Below, piece after piece: positions 1-7,497 of a stretch of 11,738 nucleotides of DNA. Position numbers and translations under genes: made by a program. The DNA is from DASVDK01 sp036562265 [NCBI: Thermodesulfobacteriota bacterium] (GTDB taxonomy: Bacteria > DASVDK01). The stretch covers positions 1 to 11,738 of the forward strand of contig DATCKS010000068.1 of NCBI GenBank assembly GCA_036562265.1. Direction: 5' to 3'. Below the pieces are notes generated by a model. That model ran no database searches and was not told where the DNA came from. It saw only the letters and a list, made by a program, of their open reading frames with translations. Positions within the stretch are counted from its first letter, which is position 1. Every line of letters starts with the position of its first letter.

Positions 1-326
1 GCACGGTCCTGATCGACGGCCGGGCGATGCGCTCCTGCGTTCTGCCGCTCCGCGCGGTCGGCAGCGCCGAGGTCACGACGCTCGAGGGGCTCGGCACCCT
101 CGAGCGGCCCCACCCGCTGCAGCGCGCCTTCGTCGAGGAGCAGGCGGCCCAGTGCGGCTACTGCATCAACGGCATGATCATGACCGCGAAGGCGTTCCTC
201 GACCGCAACCGGGCGCCGTCGGAGGCCGACATCCGTCGGGCCCTCGCCGGCAACCTCTGCCGCTGCGGCACGCACAACCGCATCGTCCGCGCCGTGCAGC
301 GCGCGGCCAGGGAGATGGCGTCGTGA
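1..326 (+). CDS. (2Fe-2S)-binding small subunit of a molybdenum hydroxylase, 5' truncated (IorA-like)
   Basis: Only the last 107 codons are inside the window; the frame is open from base 3 and the start lies upstream. The visible piece begins with the last cysteine of the plant-type [2Fe-2S] cluster (LIDGRAMRSCVLP). It continues with the helical second [2Fe-2S] domain, whose two cysteine pairs are QCGYC and CRC (NLCRCGTHNRI). Complete members of the family are usually about 150-160 residues. In this family the subunit passes electrons from the molybdenum centre of the partner subunit to an external acceptor. Its TGA stop overlaps the GTG start of the next gene (GTGA), so the two are translationally coupled. 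The family call is firm; the substrate cannot be told from this subunit. Confidence 0.93.
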   Translation, partial: TVLIDGRAMRSCVLPLRAVGSAEVTTLEGLGTLERPHPLQRAFVEEQAAQCGYCINGMIMTAKAFLDRNRAPSEADIRRALAGNLCRCGTHNRIVRAVQRAAREMAS

Positions 327-2542
327 GGCCGCCGGCGGTGACCCGACGCGAGGTCGGCAAGGCGGTGGGCGGCCTGCTCCTGGCCTTCAGCCTCTCGCCC
401 GGTCCGGCGCCGGCCCGGGCGGCGGCGCTGCGGCTATCCGGGAGCCTCGGTCGCACGCCGGCGCTCGACGCCTGGATCCGTGTCGCCCCCGACGGGACGG
501 TGACGGTCTTCACCGGCAAGGTCGAGCTGGGGCAGGGGATCCTGACGGCGCTCGCCCAGATCGCCGCCGACGAGCTGGACGTGGCGATCGAGCGGGTGCG
601 CGTGGTGTCGGCCGACACCGCCCGCACGCCGGACGAGGGGTACACCGCCGGCTCGATGTCGGTCGAGACCAGCGGCGCGGCGCTCAGGCAGGCGGCGGCC
701 GAAGTCCGGCGGATCCTGCTCGACCTCGCCGCCGAGCGGCTGTCGGTGCCGGTCGAGCGGCTCGAGGTGGACGACGGCGCCATCACCGTCCGGGGGAGCG
801 GCACCCGGACCAGCTACTGGGCGCTCGCGAACGACGTCCGGCTCCACCGCGAGGCGACCGGGGCGGCGAGGCCCAAGCCGCCGTCGCGCCACCGGCTGGT
901 CGGGCGATCGGTGCCGAGGCTCGACATCCCGCGCAAGGTGACGGGCGGCGCAAGCTACGTGCACGACCTGCGGCTGCCCGGCATGCTCTTCGGTCGGGTC
1001 TGCCGTCCGCCGAGCTTCGGCGCGAGGCTCCTCTCGGTCGACGAGGCGGCAGTGCGTGCCATGCCGGGCGTCGTCGCCCTGGTGCGCGACGGCGACTTCC
1101 TCGCCGTGGCCGCGGAGCGCGAGGAGCAGGCGATCGCCGCGGTGGAGCGGCTGCGCCAGGCGGCCCGGTGGCGGGAGGCGCCGACGCTTCCCGAGCCGGC
1201 GGCCATCCACGACTACCTGAAGGCGCTGCCGGCCACCGACACCGTCGTCGGGGAGAAGAACGGCGCCGCGCCGCCGGCGGTGCGGTGGCTCACCGCCACC
1301 TACCGGAAGCCGTACCTGGCGCACGCGTCGATGGGCCCCTCCTGCGCGGTCGCGCAGTTCCGCGACGGGACGCTGACGGTCTGGACGCACTCCCAGGGCC
1401 CGTTCCCGCTCCGGCGCGAGCTGGCCACGGTGCTCCGGCTGCCGGAGTCGCGCATCCGCGTCGTCCACACCGAGGGGGCCGGCTGCTACGGCCACAACGG
1501 CGCGGACGACGCGGCGCTCGATGCGGCGCTCCTGGCGCGCGCCACCTCCGGGCGGCCGGTCAAGCTCCAGTGGATGCGCGACGACGAGTTCGGCTGGGAG
1601 CCGCTCGGCCCGGCGATGACCATGACGGTCCGCGCAGGGCTCGACGCCGCGGGATCGATCGTCGACTGGACGTACGAACTCTGGAGCCCGCCCCACAGCA
1701 CCCGTCCGGGCGGCCGGGGAGGGAGCAACCTCCTGGCGGCCTGGCACCTCGCCGAGCCGCTCGCGGCGCCGCTGCCGGTGAACGTTCCGCAGCCGGCCGG
1801 CGCGAGCGACCGCAACGCGGTCCCGCTCTACGACTTCCCGCGCCAGCGGGTGGTCAACCACTTCCTGCCGCGCACGCCGATCCGCACCTCGGCGCTCCGC
1901 ACGCTCGGCGCCTACGCCAACGTCTTCGCCATCGAGTCGTTCATGGACGAACTCGCCGCGGCGGCCGGGGCCGATCCGGTCGAGTTCCGCCTGCGGCACC
2001 TCGGGGACGAGCGCGCGAAGGCGGTGATCCGCGCGGCGGCCGATCGCGCCGCATGGCGCCCGGGCGAGACGGGCGACGGCCGCCGGGGCCGGGGCGTCGG
2101 CTTCGCCCGGTACAAGAACCTGCAGTGCTACGTGGCGGTGATCGCCGACGTCGAGGTCGACCGCGCGAGCGGCGAGGTGCGCGTGCCGCAGATCGTCGCC
2201 GCGGTCGATGCGGGGCAGGTCGTCAACCCCGACGGCCTGGTCAACCAGATCGAGGGGGGGATCGTCCAGTCGACGAGCTGGACCCTCAAGGAGCAGGTGA
2301 CCTTCGACCGGCAGCGCGTCACCTCGCGCGACTGGAACAGCTACCCGATCCTCACCTTCCCCGAGGTGCCGCGGGTCGACGTGGTCGTCCTGAACCGGCC
2401 GGACGAGCGGCCGCTCGGCGCCGGCGAGGGGTCGCAGGCGCCGACGGCTGCCGCGATCGCCAACGCCGTCTTCCACGCGACCGGCACGCGCGTCCGGGAC
2501 CTGCCGATCACGCCGGAGAAGCTCCGCCGGCCGTCGCAGTGA
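323..2542 (+). CDS. molybdopterin-binding subunit of a periplasmic molybdenum hydroxylase (IorB-like aldehyde/isoquinoline oxidoreductase)
   Basis: This 739-residue protein starts at the GTG overlapping the small subunit's stop. That start places a twin-arginine signal at the N-terminus (TRREVGK, residues 7-13, then a hydrophobic stretch and a PARA/A-like cleavage region). Export of the folded cofactor enzyme through Tat is therefore expected. Family landmarks are GKVELGQGILTALAQ after the signal, the GCYGHNGADDAALDAALLA block in the middle, and the C-terminal GAGEGSQAPTAAAIANAVF block. In xanthine-oxidase relatives the Glu of that last block (about E702 here) is the catalytic base at the Mo site. 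The length fits the single-polypeptide IorB type rather than XdhB. Known relatives oxidise N-heteroaromatics or aldehydes and donate electrons to the respiratory chain. The actual substrate is unknown, and nothing links it to the nitrogen genes further right. Confidence 0.92.
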   Translation: MRPPAVTRREVGKAVGGLLLAFSLSPGPAPARAAALRLSGSLGRTPALDAWIRVAPDGTVTVFTGKVELGQGILTALAQIAADELDVAIERVRVVSADTARTPDEGYTAGSMSVETSGAALRQAAAEVRRILLDLAAERLSVPVERLEVDDGAITVRGSGTRTSYWALANDVRLHREATGAARPKPPSRHRLVGRSVPRLDIPRKVTGGASYVHDLRLPGMLFGRVCRPPSFGARLLSVDEAAVRAMPGVVALVRDGDFLAVAAEREEQAIAAVERLRQAARWREAPTLPEPAAIHDYLKALPATDTVVGEKNGAAPPAVRWLTATYRKPYLAHASMGPSCAVAQFRDGTLTVWTHSQGPFPLRRELATVLRLPESRIRVVHTEGAGCYGHNGADDAALDAALLARATSGRPVKLQWMRDDEFGWEPLGPAMTMTVRAGLDAAGSIVDWTYELWSPPHSTRPGGRGGSNLLAAWHLAEPLAAPLPVNVPQPAGASDRNAVPLYDFPRQRVVNHFLPRTPIRTSALRTLGAYANVFAIESFMDELAAAAGADPVEFRLRHLGDERAKAVIRAAADRAAWRPGETGDGRRGRGVGFARYKNLQCYVAVIADVEVDRASGEVRVPQIVAAVDAGQVVNPDGLVNQIEGGIVQSTSWTLKEQVTFDRQRVTSRDWNSYPILTFPEVPRVDVVVLNRPDERPLGAGEGSQAPTAAAIANAVFHATGTRVRDLPITPEKLRRPSQ

Positions 2543-2544
2543 GG

Positions 2545-2568
2545 CGCGGCGCCCGCCCGGGCGCCGCG
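2545..2568. terminator. GC-rich perfect palindrome between convergent genes, candidate bidirectional terminator
   Basis: The arms CGCGGCGCCCG and CGGGCGCCGCG are exact reverse complements separated by CC. The hairpin starts three bases after the stop of the molybdopterin subunit gene and lies 14 bases from the end of the convergent cardiolipin synthase gene. There is no T-tract on either side, so it may block RNA decay or assist Rho rather than act as a classical intrinsic terminator. Confidence 0.6.
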
Positions 2569-2582
2569 GGAGTCCAGGCCGC

Positions 2583-4064
2583 TCAGAGCAAGGGCGAGCA
2601 GAGGCGCGCCGCCGAGTCGGCGAAGCGCGAGACGAGCGGCCGCGCCTCGTACGCCGACGCGGAGAACGGCTCGCAGTGCCGGAGGTCCTCCGCGAAGTCC
2701 GCCTCGAGGTCGCGCGCCACCCGCGGGTCGTAGATCACGAGGTTGGTCTCGTAGTTGATCGCGAAGCTGCGGATGTCCATGTTGGCCGACCCGATCGAGC
2801 AGACGGTCGAGTCGACGCAGACGGTCTTCGCGTGGAAGTAGGCGCCCTGGTAGAGGAGCACCTGGACGCCGGCCCGGGCCATGTCGAGGGCGTAGGTCAT
2901 GCCGGCGCGGTAGGCCGGCGAGATCTCGGCGCCGCGCGGGGCGATCATCACCCGGACGTCGACGCCGGCCAGGGCCACCGTCTTCATCGTCTCGGCGAGG
3001 CTCTCGTCGAGGATGAGGAACGGCGACTGGATGTAGACGTGGCGGCGGGCCATGCCGACCATCGCCAGGTACGACAGCCGGATCGCCTTCCAGCGTGAGT
3101 CGGGGCCGGCGCTCACCACCTGGATCGGCAACGTCGGCAGGCCGTCCGGCGGCGCGGGGAAGTGCCGGTCGTCGAAGAGGACCTCCCCGGTCGTGTTGTG
3201 CCACATCGTCGCGAAGACCGCCTGCAGGAGCGACGCCGCCTCCCCTTCGACCCTCGCGTGCGTGTCGCGCCATCCGGTGAACCCGTCGGGGCCGGTGAGG
3301 TGCTTCTCGGTGATGTTGAGGCCGCCCGAGTAGGCGACCGTGCCGTCGATGACCGCGATCTTCCGGTGGTTGCGGTAGCTCAGCGTGTGGAGCTGGTAAA
3401 GGGGGGAAAACGGCTGGATCCGGATCCCCGCGCGCCGAAGCCGCCTGACGTACGAGGGGCGGAGCATCGTCAGGCTGCCGACCGGGTCGTAGAGGATCCG
3501 GACCGCGACGCCGCGATCGACCGCCTCCGCGAGGCGCTCGGCCAGGGCCTCGGTGAACGGATCGGACGCCCACTCGTAGTAGAGCAGGTGCACCGACCGG
3601 GTGGCGGCCCGGATGTCCGCGACGAGCCGGGGGTACTTCTCGGCGGCGTTCCTGAGGACCTCGAGCCGGTTCGACCGCGTGAGGGGCGACCGCGCGGTTG
3701 CCCAGAGCATCGTGGCGAGCCTCGCGTACGCGGCGGCGGGGCCGGCGGCGAGGGTCTGCAGCCGATCGGGCTGCTCCGCGATCACCCTGGCCGAGCGGCC
3801 GGCGAGCGCCGTCCCCTCGATCAGCTTCGTGAGCGATCGCTCCCGGCTGAAGACGTGCCGGCTCTGCCCGAACATGAGGTAGACCGCGAGGCCGCCGATC
3901 GGGAAGAGCAGGAAGAGGAACAGCCAGGCGAAGGTCGACTGCGGGCTGCGGTTCTCGAGGATCAGGAACGCGGCGACGCTCAGCGCGTACGCCCCCGCGA
4001 CCGCCGTGACGACGGTCGTCCACGACACGCCCGCGGCAAGCTCACCCAGGTCGATGGCCACCAT
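2583..4064 (-). CDS. cls: cardiolipin synthase (phospholipase D family)
   Basis: This 493-residue membrane enzyme of the PLD superfamily would join two phosphatidylglycerols (or PG and another phospholipid) to make cardiolipin. Two hydrophobic helices at about residues 16-37 and 43-66 (ending in a GGLAVYLMFGQSR-type sequence) anchor it in the inner membrane. Two PLD domains follow, each with an intact HKD motif: H233-x-K235-x4-D240 (NHRKIAVIDG) and H411-x-K413-x4-D418 (HAKTVCVDS), followed by GSANMD. Length and domain order match typical bacterial ClsA-type enzymes. The chosen start, MVAIDLGEL, leads directly into the first helix, but no strong Shine-Dalgarno is visible before it. It lies 145 bases downstream of the nirK-like gene on the same strand, with hairpins between them, so it is probably a separate unit. 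Confidence 0.93.
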   Translation of the reverse strand: MVAIDLGELAAGVSWTTVVTAVAGAYALSVAAFLILENRSPQSTFAWLFLFLLFPIGGLAVYLMFGQSRHVFSRERSLTKLIEGTALAGRSARVIAEQPDRLQTLAAGPAAAYARLATMLWATARSPLTRSNRLEVLRNAAEKYPRLVADIRAATRSVHLLYYEWASDPFTEALAERLAEAVDRGVAVRILYDPVGSLTMLRPSYVRRLRRAGIRIQPFSPLYQLHTLSYRNHRKIAVIDGTVAYSGGLNITEKHLTGPDGFTGWRDTHARVEGEAASLLQAVFATMWHNTTGEVLFDDRHFPAPPDGLPTLPIQVVSAGPDSRWKAIRLSYLAMVGMARRHVYIQSPFLILDESLAETMKTVALAGVDVRVMIAPRGAEISPAYRAGMTYALDMARAGVQVLLYQGAYFHAKTVCVDSTVCSIGSANMDIRSFAINYETNLVIYDPRVARDLEADFAEDLRHCEPFSASAYEARPLVSRFADSAARLCSPLL

Positions 4065-4096
4065 CCCGGCGGGCGTGCCGTTGCACGGACCGGTGG

Positions 4097-4160
4097 AAAA
4101 TGCCGGTGGATCTCCACGGGTCCGGCGCGGGGTCGCCCCCGAGGGGACGCCCCGCGCCGG
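4097..4160 (-). terminator. tandem hairpins downstream of the nirK-like gene, candidate terminator
   Basis: Reading in the minus direction, 49 bases after the nirK-like stop comes a hairpin with perfect 11-base arms (4122-4132 with 4150-4160, CCGGCGCGGGG/CCCCGCGCCGG). Its loop holds a further CCCC/GGGG pairing. A second short palindrome follows (GTGGA-TC-TCCAC, 4106-4117), then CATTTT with the T run at 4097-4100. The second hairpin plus the T run resembles an intrinsic terminator. Together the two probably separate nirK from cls transcription. Confidence 0.6.
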
Positions 4161-4209
4161 TCCGCCTGGCGGTGGGGACCGCTCGCCCGGCAGGGACCCG
4201 GGCGACGGC

Positions 4210-5226
4210 TCAGTGGCCGCCCCCGGCCACCTGCTTCGGGCTGCCGACCCTGATCAGGCCGACCGCGCCCTTCTCGGCGTCGGCGAAGGCGTGGGTTACG
4301 AACGGGTAGTGCCCCTCGCCGCTCGGCCCGGCGGCGAGGACGGTCTCGAAGACGGCGCCGCCTCCGGCCGGGATGCTGTAGGTCTGGACCTTCTCGATCC
4401 ACTGGTCGGGATTGCCGCCCGGGTAGACCCGGTCGAACACGGCGCCGACGATGTGGAAGTCGCTGCGGAACGACGGGCCGGCGTTCACGACGAAGAAGCG
4501 GACCCGGTCGCCCACGCCGACCGCGAGCGGCTCGGTCTTGTACTGGAACGCCTTCCCGTTGAAGACGACGTAGCTCGCGTCCTTGTCGAGGGCGGCCTCG
4601 ACGTCCGGCTGCTTCGCGCCGCCCGGCTGGCCGTCCTTCGCGTAGAACTCGCTCTGCACGAGGACGAACTCGTGGTCGGCCTCCGTGCCCCAGCCGTCCT
4701 TGGGGTCGACGATGATCGCCAGGTACATCCCCTGCATGATGTGCATCAGCACCGGCGGGGTGCCGCAGTGCACGAGGTAGGCGCCCGGGTCGCGCGCCGT
4801 GAACTCGAACTCGAGCTGCTCGCCCGGCATGATCGTCCGGTAGGCGAGGTCGGGCGCGATGCGCGCGCTGTGGAAGTCGATCGAGTGCGGCATCGGCGAC
4901 TCGTTGACGAGCGTGATCCGCACGAGGTCGCCTTCGCGGACGCGGATGACCGGACCGGGAACCGTCCCGCCGAACGTCCAGCCGTCGTAGGTCACGCCGT
5001 CGGCGATCTCGATCGTCTCGTGCGTGATGGGGATCCGGAACGCCTTGATCGGCGCCGCGGACGCCGGCTCGAGGCGGGCGGGGAAGGCGGGCTTCGTCGG
5101 GGTGACGGTCTTGCCGAAGTCGACGTACTCGACGACCGGCGCCCGGTCTGCGCCGACCGCCCCGTAAGCCCCCGCGCCGAGGGCGGAGGCGATGACGACG
5201 GCCGCGAGGAGCTTCATGGTCGACAT
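4210..5226 (-). CDS. nirK: copper-containing nitrite reductase-like protein (NirK family, two-cupredoxin)
   Basis: This 338-residue exported protein has an N-terminal signal sequence (MSTMKLLAAVVIASALGAGA) and two cupredoxin domains. NirK reduces nitrite to NO in the periplasm. Compared by eye with characterised NirK, the type 1 copper ligands are H114, C154, H162 and M167, and the type 2 ligands are H119, H153 and H312. The catalytic Asp98/His255 pair corresponds to D117 (PHSIDFH) and H258 (FHIVGAVFD). The Cys-x7-His spacing of the type 1 loop (HCGTPPVLMH) matches the AniA-like class rather than the Alcaligenes class. The HSIDFHSARIAPDL and HCGTPP sequences differ from the classical HNVDFHA and HCA, placing it in a divergent branch often labelled only multicopper oxidase. 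The ATG at 5226 is preceded by GGAGGG (5231-5236) four bases upstream, which fixes the start. The nor genes nearby support a nitrite reductase role, but activity of this branch is inferred. Confidence 0.78.
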   Translation of the reverse strand: MSTMKLLAAVVIASALGAGAYGAVGADRAPVVEYVDFGKTVTPTKPAFPARLEPASAAPIKAFRIPITHETIEIADGVTYDGWTFGGTVPGPVIRVREGDLVRITLVNESPMPHSIDFHSARIAPDLAYRTIMPGEQLEFEFTARDPGAYLVHCGTPPVLMHIMQGMYLAIIVDPKDGWGTEADHEFVLVQSEFYAKDGQPGGAKQPDVEAALDKDASYVVFNGKAFQYKTEPLAVGVGDRVRFFVVNAGPSFRSDFHIVGAVFDRVYPGGNPDQWIEKVQTYSIPAGGGAVFETVLAAGPSGEGHYPFVTHAFADAEKGAVGLIRVGSPKQVAGGGH

Positions 5227-5344
5227 CGTACCCTCCAGGTTACGGGCCTTCTGCCCGGGTGGACAGGGACACCGTACCGGCGCGAGGGGGAGGGCGTCTG
5301 TCGGGGAGCGGAGGAAGTCGCTGTCGTCGAAGTGCGGAAGCTGA

Positions 5345-5363
5345 CGTCGGGCGACACCCGACG
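5345..5363. terminator. 7-bp hairpin in the gap between the response regulator and nirK-like genes
   Basis: CGTCGGG and CCCGACG pair around a 5-base loop, 49 bases after the response regulator's stop on the minus strand and about 120 bases before the nirK-like start. No T run follows, so termination is uncertain; it may instead be part of the nirK leader. The rest of the 186-base gap shows no FNR-type box and no convincing -35/-10 pair by eye. Confidence 0.3.
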
Positions 5364-5412
5364 GGACGGCCGGTGGTGTAGGGGATCTCCCGACGGGCCG
5401 GGCCTGGGCCCC

Positions 5413-6069
5413 TCAGTCCGCCTTGAGGAGGCCGGTCCGCAACGCGAACCGGACCAGCTCCGAGCGGTGGTGGAGGCCGAGCTTCTCCATGATGCGCGAG
5501 CGGTAGGTGTCGACCGTCTTGGGGGAGATGAAGAGCCGCTCGCCGATCTCGGCCGAGCTGTAGCCCTCGGCCGTGAGCCCGAGGACGGTGCGCTCGCGGT
5601 CGCTCAGGCGGTCGAGCGGGCTCGCCTCGGCGGCCGACGCCCCGGCCATGTAGCCCTGCAGGAGGAGGCGGGCCGCGCTCGGGTAGAGGAAGACCTCGCC
5701 GCGGGCGACGGTGCGGATCGCCTCGATGAGGTCCTCGTCGGCGCTGGTCTTGGTGACGTAGCCGCTGCCGCCCGCCTGGAGCACCGGCATGAGGTACTCC
5801 TGCTCGGCGTGCACGGTGAGGACCAGGACCTTCGTCCCCATCCCCAGGCCCGCGATCCGGCGGGTCGCCTCGAGGCCCCCCAGGCCCGGCATGGAGAGGT
5901 CCATCACCACCACGTCGGGCCGGAGCGCGCGGACCCGCTCGATCGCCTCCTCGCCGGTCGCGGCCTCGCCCACGACCGTCATGTCCCCTTCGGCCTCGAG
6001 GAGGGCCCTAAGGCCGGCGCGCAGCACCGTGTGGTCGTCGGCCAAGAGGACGCGAATCGGATCAGACAT
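5413..6069 (-). CDS. NarL/FixJ-family response regulator
   Basis: The 218-residue protein has an N-terminal receiver domain (residues 5-120) with acidic pocket D11/D12, phospho-acceptor D57 (VVVMD), T85 and K107. A LuxR/NarL-type helix-turn-helix occupies about residues 153-215 (LSDRERTVLGLTAEGYS then ISPKTVDTYRSRIMEKL). It is expected to bind DNA after phosphorylation by the adjacent kinase and activate or repress target promoters. The ATG at 6069 is chosen because GGGAGGT lies four bases upstream and the receiver begins at once (MSDPIRVLLADDHTVLR). Its start overlaps the kinase stop by 8 bases, so the two are coupled. Its position between the nirK-like gene and ferredoxin suggests nitrogen-oxide or redox control; the real targets are unknown. 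Confidence 0.94.
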   Translation of the reverse strand: MSDPIRVLLADDHTVLRAGLRALLEAEGDMTVVGEAATGEEAIERVRALRPDVVVMDLSMPGLGGLEATRRIAGLGMGTKVLVLTVHAEQEYLMPVLQAGGSGYVTKTSADEDLIEAIRTVARGEVFLYPSAARLLLQGYMAGASAAEASPLDRLSDRERTVLGLTAEGYSSAEIGERLFISPKTVDTYRSRIMEKLGLHHRSELVRFALRTGLLKAD

Positions 6070-7156
6070 GGCGACCTCCCACGTCGACCGGGACCTCGAC
6101 GCGGATCCGCGTCCCGGCTCCCGGTGCGCTGTCGATCTCGACCCGACCGCCCACGTAGGCGGCTCGCTCCCGCATGCCGAAGAGCCCGAGCCCTCGCCCC
6201 TCGGGGCCGACCGCGTCGTCGAGCCGGAAGCCGCGGCCGCGGTCCTCCACGATCGCCGCGACGGCTCCCGCCGCCCGTTCGACCCGGACGCGTGCCTCGC
6301 GCGCTCCGGCGTGCCGCGCGACGTTCGAGAGCGCCTCCTGCACGATCCGGTAGAGGGCCAGCTCCGCGTCGGGCGCAAGGAGACCGTCGACCGGGTCGGC
6401 CTCCACCTCGACGCGCAGCCCGGCCGCGTCCCCGAGCGACCGCGCGTGGGCGGCGATGGCGGGGACGAGGCCCAGCTCGTCGAGGGCGGGGGGCCTGAGG
6501 CCCCGCGCGAAGCGCCGGATCCCCTCGATCGCCGCCGCGATCTCGCGGCGCGCCTCCTCGAGCAGGGCCTCGCGGGCCGCCGGATCGTCGGCCCGCCGCG
6601 CGAGGCGCAGCCGGATGAGGAGCGCGGCCAGCGCCTGGGCCGTCTCGTCGTGCAGCTCGCGGGCGATCCGCTTGCGCTCCTCCTCCTGGGCGTGGAGCGC
6701 GCGGGCGGCGATCTCCCCGAGCCGCCGCCGGTACGCCTCGAGCGCGTCGAGCATGTCGTTGATGGTCGCGGTGAGCTTCTCGAGCGTGGCGTCGGCGAGC
6801 GGCGAGCGCGGCGCGCGGGCGTCGAGTTCCCCGCGGCGAACCCGCTCGGCCGTCCGCTCGAGGTGCCGCAGCGGCGCGAGGGCGAGCCGCAGGACGACCG
6901 CGTTGACCAGGACGCTCACGACGACGCCGGCCAGGGCGAAGAGACCGACCAGCTCGAACGTCGACCGGCCGGGCGCGGCGCGGACGAACTCGGCGGTCAG
7001 GGCGGTCCCCGCGACCGCGCCGAGGATCACGACCGCGGCGTTGGCGACCAGGAGCTTGTAGAAGAGCGGAAGGCCGAGGAGCGCCCGGACGAGGGACGGC
7101 CGGGCCGCGACGCCCGTGGAGGGTCCGGCGCGTGTCGGAGCCGGCGAGTCGGGCAC
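6062..7156 (-). CDS. NarX/DegS-type membrane sensor histidine kinase
   Basis: This 364-residue partner of the overlapping response regulator is built as follows. Two membrane helices lie at about 33-55 and 68-92, with only about 12-15 residues between them. A HAMP linker spans about 90-145. A HisKA_3 dimerisation domain carries phospho-acceptor H169 (RIARELHDETAQAL). A GHKL ATPase domain shows the N-box EALSNVARH (274-282), G1 box DRGRGF (305-310) and G2 box GLGLFGMRERA. The HisKA_3 class pairs with NarL-type regulators, as here. The tiny periplasmic loop and lack of a PAS or GAF domain mean it has no recognisable nitrate-binding P-box, so any signal is probably sensed in or near the membrane. 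The GTG start at 7156 is the only plausible one before the first helix; no Shine-Dalgarno is evident. Upstream in-frame codons run antisense-like through the ferredoxin gene and were not used. Confidence 0.88.
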   Translation of the reverse strand: MPDSPAPTRAGPSTGVAARPSLVRALLGLPLFYKLLVANAAVVILGAVAGTALTAEFVRAAPGRSTFELVGLFALAGVVVSVLVNAVVLRLALAPLRHLERTAERVRRGELDARAPRSPLADATLEKLTATINDMLDALEAYRRRLGEIAARALHAQEEERKRIARELHDETAQALAALLIRLRLARRADDPAAREALLEEARREIAAAIEGIRRFARGLRPPALDELGLVPAIAAHARSLGDAAGLRVEVEADPVDGLLAPDAELALYRIVQEALSNVARHAGAREARVRVERAAGAVAAIVEDRGRGFRLDDAVGPEGRGLGLFGMRERAAYVGGRVEIDSAPGAGTRIRVEVPVDVGGRHV

Positions 7157-7178
7157 GACCGTGACTGTAGCGCCGGCA

Positions 7179-7191
7179 GCCCCGTCGGGGC
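7179..7191. other. small hairpin between ferredoxin and kinase genes
   Basis: GCCCC and GGGGC pair around GTC, 18 bases after the ferredoxin stop and 22 bases before the kinase start, in a 53-base intercistronic gap on the minus strand. There is no T run. It could stabilise the upstream ferredoxin message or lower read-through into the kinase; chance pairing in GC-rich DNA is also possible. Confidence 0.3.
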
Positions 7192-7209
7192 CACCCGCGG
7201 CCCTGCCGC

Positions 7210-7452
7210 TCAGCGGCCGAAGAACGCAGCGTTCTTCTGGATGTACTCCTTCCACTGGGGCGGCACCTGGTCCTCGGGGTAGATCGCGTTGACGGGACAC
7301 ACCGGCTCGCAGGCGCCGCAGTCGATGCACTCGACCGGGTCGATGTAGTACATCGGCTCCTCGTCGGTCGAGTGGATGCAGTCGACCGGGCAGATGTCGA
7401 CGCAGGCCTTGTCCTTGACGCCGATGCAGGGCTCGGTGATGACGTACGCCAT
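7210..7452 (-). CDS. fdxA: 7Fe ferredoxin ([3Fe-4S][4Fe-4S], FdxA type)
   Basis: This 80-residue soluble electron carrier resembles Azotobacter ferredoxin I. By position against that protein, C9, C17 and C52 would bind the [3Fe-4S] cluster and C21, C42, C45 and C48 the [4Fe-4S] cluster. C25 matches the free cysteine of ferredoxin I. The C-x2-C-x2-C-x3-C-P motif (CIDCGACEPVCP) is intact. The protein lacks the long C-terminal extension of the Azotobacter protein and ends in QKNAAFFGR. The start MAYVITEPC at 7452 is typical for the family and has GGAGG (7458-7462) five bases upstream; an ATG at 7473 would add a non-conserved seven-residue leader. It is first in a likely operon with the histidine kinase and regulator and has an FNR-type promoter in front. 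Its redox partner is unknown. Confidence 0.93.
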   Translation of the reverse strand: MAYVITEPCIGVKDKACVDICPVDCIHSTDEEPMYYIDPVECIDCGACEPVCPVNAIYPEDQVPPQWKEYIQKNAAFFGR

Positions 7453-7471
7453 GGCAGCCTCCAGGCCTCGC

Positions 7472-7477
7472 ATTGTC
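7472..7477 (-). promoter_or_regulatory. candidate -10 element of the ferredoxin promoter
   Basis: On the minus strand the hexamer reads GACAAT, four of six matches to TATAAT. Its centre lies 32 bases from the centre of the FNR-type box at 7498-7515, the spacing of a class II FNR/CRP-activated promoter. A start site near 7465 would give a leader of about 13 bases containing the GGAGG ribosome site. Confidence 0.5.
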
Positions 7478-7497
7478 GCGTGCCCCGGGACGCGGCG

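Noticed and set aside
434-2476. A 680-residue open frame on the minus strand opposite the molybdopterin subunit gene
   Set aside because: Its product is a low-complexity Arg/Ala/Gly/Asp mixture with no motif, and it is antisense to a clearly conserved gene. Such shadows are usual in GC-rich DNA.
4423-4470. Apparent loss of a histidine in the second cupredoxin domain of the nirK-like protein (V263 where Alcaligenes NirK has a second His in LIGGHGD)
   Set aside because: Counting back from the type 2 ligand His306 shows the catalytic His255 is the earlier His of that segment, which is kept here as H258. The second His is not catalytic and is also absent from AniA-like enzymes.
4006-6498. An 830-residue open frame on the plus strand crossing the nirK-like, regulator and kinase genes
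   Set aside because: It spans several well-supported minus-strand genes and their gaps, and its translation shows no domain.
7453-7473. Ferredoxin start at ATG 7473
   Set aside because: It adds a non-conserved MRGLEAA leader, places the start upstream of the GGAGG site and overlaps the predicted -10 and transcription start.
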